From the NCBI GenBank assembly GCA_002336475.1, contig DDCX01000062.1:1-22785 (forward strand): DNA of 22,785 nt. The letters run 5' to 3'. The notes under the pieces are model-generated. The model was given only the letters and a program-made list of their open reading frames with translations, had not been told where the DNA came from and ran no database searches. The position numbers were made by a program, and so were the translations under genes. Positions 7,054 through 13,558 of the stretch are shown here, in pieces (position 1 is the first letter of the stretch; every line of letters starts with the position of its first letter). Source of the stretch: Flavobacteriales bacterium UBA1995 (GTDB taxonomy: Bacteria; Bacteroidota; Bacteroidia; Flavobacteriales_D; Sanyastnellaceae).

Positions 7054-8745
7054 TCAGTCAAAAAGGGCAGGTATGGGATGCCCTGTGCATCCGGAAGGAC
7101 GAGGGAAGCCCAGCAATGCAGAGAGGGTAGGAGCAATGTCCCGAATTTCTGTTCGGCGATATGTTCTGCCCTGAGGAACACCGGGACCCATCATTAAAAA
7201 AGGGACATGGGTGTCATAAGCGTATGGACTTCCATGGCTCGTTCCAGTGCGGCTGTATTCGAGGTAACCTGGCTTGAGCATCACCACGACATCCCCTGAC
7301 ACTGTAGCATGCCAACCGCGTTGAATGTTGGCTTCGGCTCCTTCGGTGTAAGTGCTTCCCCTGAGGTCGGCTGCGGTCATGGTTTTCTGGACTTCTGGAA
7401 ACGTAGATGCTGTGGATGCGGCGAAGCGGGCGACGGCATCAGCATCGATGCCCTTCTCACGCAGGATCGGGCGGTTCAAAAAGAACTGGTCATTGTCGTA
7501 CTCGAGGATGAGGTCACTGTGTCCAAACTTCTCGTTCACAGCAGCATATACAGTGGCCTTCATGGGCTCTGGATTCCAGTAGTCCACAGGAAGGCCTCTT
7601 TTTTTCTCGAGTCCAGGCACAGTGACTGCGCCGTGATCTGCTGTCAAGAACGCGGTCCATTGGCCGGTGCCGATGAGGCTGTCCAATGCAGTGAAAAGCC
7701 GGCCCAATTCATCGTCCAACCTTCGGTAGGTGTCTTCTGTTTCCATGGCGTGGGCGCCAAACTTGTGCCCTACGTAATCGGTGCTGCTGAACGAGATCGC
7801 CAAGACGTCAGGAACGCGGTCGGCGCCGAGTGCCTCGGCCTCTATGGCGGCGAGGGCGAAGTCTACGAGGAGGGTGTTGCCATGCGGGGTTCCCTTGATG
7901 ATGTCTTGTCCGCCATTGTCTTCTTCAAAGGCCTCTAGGTCATAAGGAAACGTGGGCCGTTCACCGCCGCGCCAGGTGCCTTCGTAAGGGGTGTTATCGG
8001 CCATGCTCCCCGCATAGGATTCGGGGGCGTCCCGGAGCGACCAGCCCTGAGAAATCAGGTCTTCCACTGCGTCAGACTTGTTGAATTGACGGACCCATTT
8101 TGGCAGTGCTTCCATGTAGTGCGAGCTGCTGATGAATTGACCACTTGATAGCCAATACGCTGCATCGGCCGAGTGGCCAGCAGGAAGTATGGCTCCGCGG
8201 TCCTTCATGCTGGCTCCAATGACCTTGGGTTCGCCTCCTTCTCGCTGGGTAAAGTGGAGTTTGAATTCGTCCGCCCAGGTGCTCGCGTTGAGGCGTGCAG
8301 GAGACATTTGGCCTGCTGTTCCGGGGTCGATGCCGGACATGCCAACCCCTTGGACTTCTTTGTCTTCGACGCAATACACTTTGGTGCTGTCTGCCCTTGA
8401 AAACCAGTTGTTTCCTATGATGCCATGCACCGCAGGGGTGGTGCCGGTTGCAATGCTGGCGTGGCCGGGGCCGGTGTAAGTCGGTGCATAGCTGAAGTGG
8501 TGATCCATGCCGATGAACCCCTCTCTAAAGAAGCGCTTGAACCCTTTTTCCCCGAAGCCATTGGAATAGCGTGTGAGATAATCGGCACGCATCTGGTCTA
8601 CGGTAATCGCGACGACCAATTTGGGTGGTTTGTTTTCGACCGTTACTCCCTGTGGCGTTTGGGCTAAAACAGCATTTGTAGGGGTGCAATTCCAGAGGCT
8701 GGCCAACAGCAAGGGGAGGATGGAAAGGGCAAATTTGGTCGACAT
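7054..8745 (-). CDS. pafA: PafA-type alkaline phosphatase (periplasmic phosphomonoesterase)
   Basis: This 563-residue protein belongs to the alkaline phosphatase superfamily and resembles PafA of flavobacteria, which frees phosphate from many monoesters in the periplasm. Counting from ATG 8745, all expected active-site residues are present: D50 ('VDQMRADY'), nucleophile T91 ('TYTGPGHAS'), N112 ('IGNNWF'), K181 and R183 ('MKDRGAILPAGH'), D323 and H327 ('STDYVGHKFG'), D370-H371 ('TADHGA') and H513 ('THVPFLMMGPG'). The Lys-x-Arg pair distinguishes PafA-like monoesterases from nucleotide pyrophosphatases. A signal peptide spans about 1-28 with likely cleavage after AVLA. A TTG at 8751 could add two residues, but ATG is preferred. 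It follows crcB by 24 bases and precedes the M61 gene by 4. Its position inside an operon, with no visible Pho-box-like site, argues against classical phosphate control, though this is inference. Confidence 0.92.
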   Translation of the reverse strand: MSTKFALSILPLLLASLWNCTPTNAVLAQTPQGVTVENKPPKLVVAITVDQMRADYLTRYSNGFGEKGFKRFFREGFIGMDHHFSYAPTYTGPGHASIATGTTPAVHGIIGNNWFSRADSTKVYCVEDKEVQGVGMSGIDPGTAGQMSPARLNASTWADEFKLHFTQREGGEPKVIGASMKDRGAILPAGHSADAAYWLSSGQFISSSHYMEALPKWVRQFNKSDAVEDLISQGWSLRDAPESYAGSMADNTPYEGTWRGGERPTFPYDLEAFEEDNGGQDIIKGTPHGNTLLVDFALAAIEAEALGADRVPDVLAISFSSTDYVGHKFGAHAMETEDTYRRLDDELGRLFTALDSLIGTGQWTAFLTADHGAVTVPGLEKKRGLPVDYWNPEPMKATVYAAVNEKFGHSDLILEYDNDQFFLNRPILREKGIDADAVARFAASTASTFPEVQKTMTAADLRGSTYTEGAEANIQRGWHATVSGDVVVMLKPGYLEYSRTGTSHGSPYAYDTHVPFLMMGPGVPQGRTYRRTEIRDIAPTLSALLGFPRPSGCTGHPIPALFD

Positions 8746-8769
8746 AAACAAAGGAGTTCGGTGCTGAAT

Positions 8770-9150
8770 TTAACGCCGGAAGAAGCCGCTGACGAGGGCA
8801 AATACAAGGACACACCCCAAAACGCTGACCAAAACATTGGCCAGAGCCCATGTCCATTGTCCATCGGCGAGCAGTTTTTGGGTGTCTGCACTGAACGTGC
8901 TAAATGTGCTGAACCCTCCACAAAAACCGATGGCCACGGCGGCGTGAAGGGTGTGTTGATCGGGCCATTTGGAAGCGAGTCGGGTTGTGGCCCAGGCCAA
9001 GATGGCAGTCGCGGCCAAGTTCGCGGCCAATGTGCCAAGGGGAAGGGCTGCTTTACCATTGAGCCAAACACCAAATGCATGGCGCATGACAGAGCCAAAT
9101 CCGCCACCAAAAAAGACGGCCAAAAGAAGGGCGGGAGCCAGGGGGTTCAT
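8770..9150 (-). CDS. crcB: Fluoride-specific ion channel CrcB/Fluc
   Basis: A small membrane protein of 126 residues that forms dual-topology dimers and lets fluoride leave the cell. Four hydrophobic helices fit at about 4-24, 34-54, 66-90 and 99-122. Family motifs are present: a glycine-rich N-terminal stretch with R23 ('GGGFGSVMRHAFG'), 'GTLAANLAA' with the conserved Asn44, and the signature 'GFCGGFSTFSTF' (75-86), which carries the channel-lining Phe residues and the central sodium site. Only one crcB copy is in the window, which fits a homodimer. The start ATG overlaps the PAP2 stop in an ATGA, indicating translational coupling. No fluoride riboswitch is apparent, as expected for an internal operon position, so expression is probably not fluoride-gated here. 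Confidence 0.95.
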   Translation of the reverse strand: MNPLAPALLLAVFFGGGFGSVMRHAFGVWLNGKAALPLGTLAANLAATAILAWATTRLASKWPDQHTLHAAVAIGFCGGFSTFSTFSADTQKLLADGQWTWALANVLVSVLGCVLVFALVSGFFRR

Positions 9151-9725
9151 GCGGTTATTTTTTCCTTAAAAACTCTGGAAAACAGCTGATGTGTTGCTGC
9201 TGCAAATCCTGTGCCGAAAAGCGCTCCAAATACGATGTCAGCCGGATAATGAACGCCTAAATATATTCTTGTCCAACTCACAATTGCGGCCCAGAGCCAC
9301 AGCCAACGGGTGGCTGTTGAACCCAATAAAAGAAAGGCCATTGCAGCCAATCCAAAGGTGTTTGAAGCGTGGGATGAGACAAAGCCAAAACGGCCTCCTC
9401 GGTAGACACTGCCGTCCTCGTGTTGGTGCAATATCAGAGCCTCAGAAAGGTCGGGGTTGTGGCTGGGCCTGAGCCGCTCGAATCCCGGTTTCAGAACGCG
9501 GCTGCTGATGGCATCTGTTCCCGCAAACGTGACCAATACCATGGCCAGTCTGAGCGCTCCCCGTTGCCAAGGCACCCCTTTAAAAAGGCGCCAAATCACA
9601 AACAAATAGACCGGAGTAGACGACCACGGCTGACTCAGCCACCAGCCGACCGCCGAAAGCGACTCAGGTGCACCATTGAGCAGCAGCAACACGGCTTCAT
9701 CCCATGCCTGCAGGGTGTCCTTCAC
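9147..9725 (-). CDS. PAP2-family membrane phosphatase
   Basis: A 192-residue phosphatidic-acid phosphatase type 2 protein that removes phosphate from lipid phosphates or lipid pyrophosphates such as undecaprenyl pyrophosphate; the exact substrate cannot be read from sequence. All three catalytic blocks are intact: K79-x6-R86-P87 ('KPGFERLRP'), the S118-H119 block ('FVSSHASNTFG'; S replaces the usual P-S-G spacing) and R153-x5-H159-x3-D163 ('TRIYLGVHYPAD'). Hydrophobic helices surround them at about 35-47, 57-76, 122-136, 140-156 and 161-178. It begins 2 bases after the acyl-CoA ligase stop and overlaps crcB by 4 bases, so the three are almost certainly cotranscribed. The active site should face the periplasm, as in related enzymes. 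Confidence 0.92.
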   Translation of the reverse strand: MKDTLQAWDEAVLLLLNGAPESLSAVGWWLSQPWSSTPVYLFVIWRLFKGVPWQRGALRLAMVLVTFAGTDAISSRVLKPGFERLRPSHNPDLSEALILHQHEDGSVYRGGRFGFVSSHASNTFGLAAMAFLLLGSTATRWLWLWAAIVSWTRIYLGVHYPADIVFGALFGTGFAAATHQLFSRVFKEKITA

Positions 9726-9727
9726 GT

Positions 9728-11512
9728 TCAGGTATAGATGGACTCGATCACGTCACCATAGCGCGCCAGGATGGGCTTGCGCTTGAGTTTGAGGGTCGGT
9801 GTCAATTCCCCCCCGTCAATGGTGAAGGGCTCTGGTAAAACGCGGATTTTTTTAACCCGCTCCCAAGTGGCAAAGGGCTGCATAAGTCCATCGAGGTCTT
9901 GCTGTATGCGTGCCAAGATTTCTTCGTCCGCGGGCACCTCAGATGCACTGGGGCAGGGCCTGTCGTGTCGTTTGCACCATTCTGCGAGGAAGACCATGTC
10001 TGGTACTACCAATGCAGCAGGGTGTTTGCGGCTTTCACCGATGACCATAACCTGTTCCACAAATCGGGAAGCCTTGATGGCATTCTCGAGCAGTTGAGGC
10101 GCAACATATTTACCGCCTGATGTCTTGAACATCTCTTTCTTGCGGTCGGTGATGCGCAGGAAACCATCCTCGATGACACCGATGTCACCAGTGTGGAACC
10201 AGTTGTTCTTCAGTACTTCTGCAGTCTTCTCCTCGTCCTTGTAGTACCCCATCATCACCTGTGGGCCTTTGACCAGGATTTCACCGTCTTCTGCAATGTT
10301 GATTTCGGTATCGGCAATCAGTTTTCCTACCGTTCCAATGCGCAACATGTCGGTGGCATTGAGGGAGTTTACGGATACCACTGGCGATGTTTCGGTCAGG
10401 CCATAGCCCTCATAAACTGGAATGCCAGCTCCGTTGAAAAAGCGTGCCAGGCGGGGCGCCAAAGCCGCAGATCCGCAGGCCACTGCCATGATTTCGGTGA
10501 GGCCAAGTGCTGCTTTGACTTTGTCGAATACCAGCTTGCGGGCGATGCCCAATTTCCATTCGTAGAATCCGCCATTGCCACCATCGGGCTCCCATTCCAA
10601 AGCCAGGCCAACGGCCCAGTTAAAGATGGCCGATTTGACGCCGCCTGCTTCGCGGCCTTTGGCGACGATGGCGTCATGGAACTTTTCGAGCAGCCGTGGC
10701 ACTGCGGTAAACATGTGCGGCTGTGCAGCTCCCAGATCGTCCTTGACTGTTTCAAGGCTTTCACCGAAGTGGATTTTGGCGCCTTCGTGCATGTACAGGT
10801 AATGCAGCATCCGCTCAAAAATGTGGCAGACCGGCAAAAAGCTCAATACGCGGTATTCTGTTCCCGGAACCCGTTCGGGCAGCCTTGGAATGCTGTGGAG
10901 CGCGTTTTGCGCAATGTTCATGTGGCTCAACATGACACCTTTGGGGCGACCTGTGGTGCCCGAAGTGTAGATGATGGTGGCCATGTCCTCTTGAACGACT
11001 TGATTGCGCCGCTTTTCCAACTCTGCCTTGGTTTCGGCTTCGGCAGCTGCTCCCAATCCTGTGACTTCCCGCCAGGAACGCGCACCAGGAACGTCTTCAA
11101 AAGTGAAAACCGCTTCCAAAGAAGGGACTTGGTCTTGGATGGAGCTGACCTTTTGGAACAAATCTGCATTGCTCACAAAACAGAAGCGCGTTTCACTGTG
11201 GTTTAGGATGTACACATAATCATCCGGTGTCATGGTCGGATAGATGGGGACATCAATGCCGCCGGCCTGCAAAGTGCCGTGGTCCATCAGGTTCCATTCG
11301 CACCTGTTGTTGTGCGAAATGAGTGCCACCCGTTCGCCGGGTTGGAGCCCCATGGCAATGAGCCCGAGGCTCACTTGGTCCATTTCGTCCACAAATTGGG
11401 ACGTAGAGTAGGAGATGGGAGCGCCGCCATTGGGCATCGTCATCATGACGTCCAAAGGACCGTTGGCGAGTTGGTAACGGGGAAAATCGAATAACCGTGT
11501 GGGTCGGTTCAT
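9728..11512 (-). CDS. fadD: Long-chain fatty acid--CoA ligase (AMP-binding)
   Basis: A 594-residue adenylate-forming enzyme that activates long-chain fatty acids to acyl-CoA using ATP and CoA. The phosphate-binding signature 'YTSGTTGRPKGVMLSH' is at 182-197. The 'YEGYGLTETSP' block (367-377) contributes to AMP and acyl binding, 'WFHTGDIG' (438-445) contains the ribose-binding Asp, and 'ITDRKKEMFKTSGGKYV' (454-470) forms the hinge and C-terminal domain. A Lys in 'LTPTLKLKRKP' (about 570-580) is the expected A10 catalytic lysine. Length fits the FAA1-like bacterial long-chain group rather than short acetyl-CoA synthetases. It is the first gene of a six-gene minus-strand run and is divergent from the HsdR_N_2 gene. 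The symbol is by family resemblance; orthology to E. coli FadD is not implied. Confidence 0.92.
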   Translation of the reverse strand: MNRPTRLFDFPRYQLANGPLDVMMTMPNGGAPISYSTSQFVDEMDQVSLGLIAMGLQPGERVALISHNNRCEWNLMDHGTLQAGGIDVPIYPTMTPDDYVYILNHSETRFCFVSNADLFQKVSSIQDQVPSLEAVFTFEDVPGARSWREVTGLGAAAEAETKAELEKRRNQVVQEDMATIIYTSGTTGRPKGVMLSHMNIAQNALHSIPRLPERVPGTEYRVLSFLPVCHIFERMLHYLYMHEGAKIHFGESLETVKDDLGAAQPHMFTAVPRLLEKFHDAIVAKGREAGGVKSAIFNWAVGLALEWEPDGGNGGFYEWKLGIARKLVFDKVKAALGLTEIMAVACGSAALAPRLARFFNGAGIPVYEGYGLTETSPVVSVNSLNATDMLRIGTVGKLIADTEINIAEDGEILVKGPQVMMGYYKDEEKTAEVLKNNWFHTGDIGVIEDGFLRITDRKKEMFKTSGGKYVAPQLLENAIKASRFVEQVMVIGESRKHPAALVVPDMVFLAEWCKRHDRPCPSASEVPADEEILARIQQDLDGLMQPFATWERVKKIRVLPEPFTIDGGELTPTLKLKRKPILARYGDVIESIYT

Positions 11513-11534
11513 GGTGAAAGGTGTTCAGCGGTCA

Positions 11535-11541
11535 CAATGTA
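11535..11541 (-). promoter_or_regulatory. Possible -7-like box for the fadD-led operon
   Basis: On the minus strand this reads TACATTG, a shortened version of TAnnTTTG, 23 bases before the ligase ATG and inside the short divergent region 11513-11567. No clear -33 TTG is visible. If real, it overlaps the region that should serve the divergent HsdR_N_2 gene. Confidence 0.25.
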
Positions 11542-11555
11542 GTGGAAGGAATTTG

Positions 11556-11563
11556 CACTTTCG
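11556..11563 (+). promoter_or_regulatory. Weak -7-like box before the HsdR_N_2 gene
   Basis: CACTTTCG followed by C resembles the TAnnTTyGC boxes at other starts here, with two mismatches to TAnnTTTG. It ends 4 bases before the proposed GTG start at 11568, which would give a leaderless message. Weak on its own; listed because the same spacing recurs at the DUF4159, DUF5606 and UMF1 genes. Confidence 0.2.
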
Positions 11564-11567
11564 CAGC

Positions 11568-12050
11568 GTGACGGATTCACAATTCAAAGACGACCCGAGG
11601 CTTCAATGGCCAGAATTGGCTTTTGACGCTCCTCTGATGAAGGTGCAGCGCTCAGCTGGTAAGTGGCAGCTGCGTTGCATGGTGCGCCGCAAATGGGTGG
11701 CTTTGGAACCCGAAGAATGGGTGCGCCAGCACATTGTAGCGGCGTTGGTTCAATCGGGCTGGCCTTTGGGACGCATGGTGCTGGAACACCCTGTCCGGTT
11801 TGGGCAGGTCTCTGGACGCGTGGACATCGCGTGTTTTGACCGCTCAGGAGAGGTGTGCTTGGCCGTAGAGGTCAAAGCACCACATGTTCCGTTGGACGAG
11901 AAAGTGGCTGAACAGGTTGCGCGGTATGACCTGGCGCTTATGTCTTCTAAGCTAATGATAACCAATGGTTTGAAGACGGCTGTTTGGGGTCGAGGAGCAG
12001 ATGGAGTTTTGGTTCAATCCAAAACTTGGCCGGTTGCCCAAGCAGATTGA
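11568..12050 (+). CDS. Orphan HsdR_N_2 protein (predicted PD-(D/E)XK nuclease fold)
   Basis: A stand-alone protein of about 160 residues matching the 'type I restriction enzyme R protein N-terminal' family (HsdR_N_2). There is no helicase domain and no hsdM or hsdS nearby, so it is not a restriction subunit in the usual sense. The family's entry motif 'LEPEEWVRQHIVAAL' is at 46-60. A nuclease-type core follows: E73, D86 in 'GRVDIACF', and E101-V-K103 in 'LAVEVKAP', the D...ExK pattern of PD-(D/E)XK enzymes, so catalysis looks possible. The GTG at 11568 is chosen because relatives begin shortly before an 'LNLP.YxF'-like segment (here 'LQWPELAF'); ATGs at 11499 or 11511 would overlap the divergent ligase start. 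Related small genes commonly sit near holA in Flavobacteriia, and holA is three genes downstream here. The role is unknown. Confidence 0.8.
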   Translation: MTDSQFKDDPRLQWPELAFDAPLMKVQRSAGKWQLRCMVRRKWVALEPEEWVRQHIVAALVQSGWPLGRMVLEHPVRFGQVSGRVDIACFDRSGEVCLAVEVKAPHVPLDEKVAEQVARYDLALMSSKLMITNGLKTAVWGRGADGVLVQSKTWPVAQAD

Positions 12051-12074
12051 CGGCGGGGATTGTGGATTACAAGG

Positions 12075-12093
12075 GGCTTTCTGTTGGAAAGCC
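12075..12093 (+). other. Small hairpin between HsdR_N_2 and DUF5606 genes
   Basis: A perfect 7-bp inverted repeat (GGCTTTC / GAAAGCC) with a 5-base loop lies 25 bases after the HsdR_N_2 stop. No T-run follows, so it is not a standard intrinsic terminator. It may be an mRNA 3'-end or processing structure, or chance. Confidence 0.3.
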
Positions 12094-12141
12094 AAAGTGA
12101 CTCATGGCCACGAAAAGAACCGTGCAATGGGCGAACAGCGG

Positions 12142-12148
12142 TATTTTG
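12142..12148 (+). promoter_or_regulatory. Possible -7-like box of the DUF5606 gene
   Basis: TATTTTG followed by C resembles the Bacteroidota -7 element but is one base short. It ends 4 bases before the ATG at 12153, which again would place the transcript start at or near the start codon. No convincing -33 element is visible. Confidence 0.3.
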
Positions 12149-12152
12149 CACC

Positions 12153-12656
12153 ATGCAACCGAAGGACATATTGGCCATTTCCGGAAAACCGGGGCTCTAC
12201 AAAGTGTTGAATACTACCCAGCGTGCCATTGTGGTGGAGAGCATGAGAGAGGGCAAGCGCAGCGCGGTGCCTTCCTCTGCGAGGGTGTCTAGTTTTGAAG
12301 ACATCAGCATCTTCACGTACGATGAAGACCTTCCGTTGTCGGAGGTGCTCAATACCCTTCACGGCCACCTGAAAGGAGGCGAAGCTCCAAACTCCAAGGA
12401 ATCCCACGATACGCTGCGCGCTTTCGTGACCGAGGTGGTGACCGACCTGGACCAAGAGCGGGTGTACCACAGCGACTTGAAAAAACTGTGCACGTGGTAC
12501 AATGAGTTGAACAGCTTGGGTGTTTTGCCCTTTGCAGCAGCAGAAGACGAAGAACAATCCACTGAAGCTAAAGAGGCGCCGGTAGAGGAAGAGGAGGCCG
12601 CTGCGGAAGGTTCTGTCGAAGAAGTGTCAGAGGACGAAGCTGCGGCAGAAGAATGA
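12153..12656 (+). CDS. DUF5606 domain protein with acidic tail
   Basis: A 167-residue protein of the DUF5606 family, small conserved Bacteroidota proteins without assigned function. The typical opening is clear: 'MQPKDILAISGKPGLYKVL' (1-19), then 'VESMREGKRSAVPSSARVS' and 'DISIFTYDEDLPLSEV'. This fixes the start at ATG 12153; a frame open back to 12060 would add 31 residues unlike the family. The last 35 or so residues are almost entirely Glu, Ala, Asp and Ser ('VEEEEAAAEGSVEEVSEDEA'), a disordered, highly acidic tail often seen in this family. Its stop overlaps the next gene's start in ATGA, so it is translationally coupled to the dehydrogenase. Probably a soluble cytoplasmic protein; a binding role for the tail is inference. 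Confidence 0.85.
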   Translation: MQPKDILAISGKPGLYKVLNTTQRAIVVESMREGKRSAVPSSARVSSFEDISIFTYDEDLPLSEVLNTLHGHLKGGEAPNSKESHDTLRAFVTEVVTDLDQERVYHSDLKKLCTWYNELNSLGVLPFAAAEDEEQSTEAKEAPVEEEEAAAEGSVEEVSEDEAAAEE

Positions 12657-13552
12657 GTGTTTCCACCCTTAAAGTGGCCGTCATTGGGGCGGGTACCATG
12701 GGCAACGGCATTGCCCACGTTTTTGCCCAGTCGGGTCACCATGTGTCTTTGATTGATGTCAACGCCGCCGCTTTGGAGCGCGCCCAGGCGACCATTGAGC
12801 GAAATTTGGACCGGTTGGTGGCCAAGGAGCGCATCTCTGCCGATGACAAAACTGCGACGCTTGCCCGGCTCAAAACCTCCACGGAAATGCACGGTGCAGT
12901 TTCCGATGCAGACTTGGTGGTAGAGGCGGCGACAGAACGCCTTGATTTGAAGCTGAAGATCTTTGAGCAGATTGACGCTTCGGCGCCTGCTGCTGCGATT
13001 CTAGCGACCAATACATCTAGCATTTCCATCACGCGCATTGCGGCAGCCACCGGACGCCCGGACAAGGTCATCGGGATGCATTTTATGAATCCTGTGCCCA
13101 TCATGAAATTGGTGGAAGTCATCCGTGGCTATGACACGAGTGACGAGACTACAGCCACCGTCGTTGCGTTGTCCCAACAACTCGGTAAGGTTCCGGTCGA
13201 AGTCAACGATTACCCGGGCTTTGTGGCCAACCGGATTTTGATGCCCATGATCAACGAAGCCATCTGCAGCCTGCATGAAGGCGTTGCAGGTGTTGCGGAA
13301 ATCGATCAAGTCATGAAGTTGGGCATGGCGCACCCCATGGGGCCGCTGCAGCTTGCAGATTTCATCGGTTTGGATGTCTGCTTGAGCATTCTACGGGTGT
13401 TGCAAGACGGATTTGGTCAGCCGAAATACGCGCCGAACCCACTGTTGGTCAACATGGTCATGGCAGGCAAACTCGGCGTCAAGTCAGGAGAAGGTTTTTA
13501 CACCTACACCAAAGGGAGCAAGGAAATTGTGGTTGCTCCCACATTCAGCTGA
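12653..13552 (+). CDS. 3-hydroxyacyl-CoA (3-hydroxybutyryl-CoA) dehydrogenase
   Basis: A 299-residue NAD-dependent enzyme that interconverts 3-hydroxyacyl-CoA and 3-oxoacyl-CoA. The Rossmann nucleotide-binding motif 'GAGTMGNGIAHVFAQSGHHV' is at 12-31. Further family blocks are 'ATNTSSISITRIA' (118-130), the catalytic His143 in 'GMHFMNPVPIMKLVEV', and 'DYPGFVANRILMPMINEA' (186-203). The C-terminal dimerisation domain runs to the end, with 'HPMGPLQLADFIGLD' and 'SGEGFYTY'. It is the short, single-domain form, not a FadB-type fusion, so it likely acts in butanoate or short-chain beta-oxidation steps. It overlaps DUF5606 by 4 bases and is followed by holA after 6. hbd/paaH-type naming would fit, but the pathway cannot be decided here. 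Confidence 0.95.
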   Translation: MSVSTLKVAVIGAGTMGNGIAHVFAQSGHHVSLIDVNAAALERAQATIERNLDRLVAKERISADDKTATLARLKTSTEMHGAVSDADLVVEAATERLDLKLKIFEQIDASAPAAAILATNTSSISITRIAAATGRPDKVIGMHFMNPVPIMKLVEVIRGYDTSDETTATVVALSQQLGKVPVEVNDYPGFVANRILMPMINEAICSLHEGVAGVAEIDQVMKLGMAHPMGPLQLADFIGLDVCLSILRVLQDGFGQPKYAPNPLLVNMVMAGKLGVKSGEGFYTYTKGSKEIVVAPTFS

Positions 13553-13558
13553 TCAGAC

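Noticed and set aside
7050..7181. N-terminal extension of the M61 peptidase back to 7181
   Set aside because: It would overlap the conserved 3' end of pafA, and the extra residues do not match the family; ATG 7049, four bases after the pafA stop, gives the normal family start.
8704..8745. Lipoprotein signal in pafA (LWNC)
   Set aside because: The residues before Cys do not fit a lipobox (Asn and Trp at -1 and -2); a signal peptidase I site a little downstream fits better.
9151..9725. Fluoride riboswitch upstream of crcB
   Set aside because: The crcB start overlaps the PAP2 stop, leaving no leader, and I saw no fluoride-aptamer-like sequence near the operon start at 11513-11567.
11499..11567. 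Start of the HsdR_N_2 gene at ATG 11499 or 11511
   Set aside because: It would overlap the divergent ligase start and add residues unlike the family; GTG 11568 fits better, though this is not certain.
11568..12050. Type I restriction-modification system
   Set aside because: Only the N-terminal nuclease-like domain is present; no hsdM, hsdS or helicase part occurs, and the neighbours are housekeeping genes.
12060..12152. Extended DUF5606 start at 12060
   Set aside because: The added 31 residues cross a hairpin region and do not resemble the family, which begins at the ATG 12153 motif.
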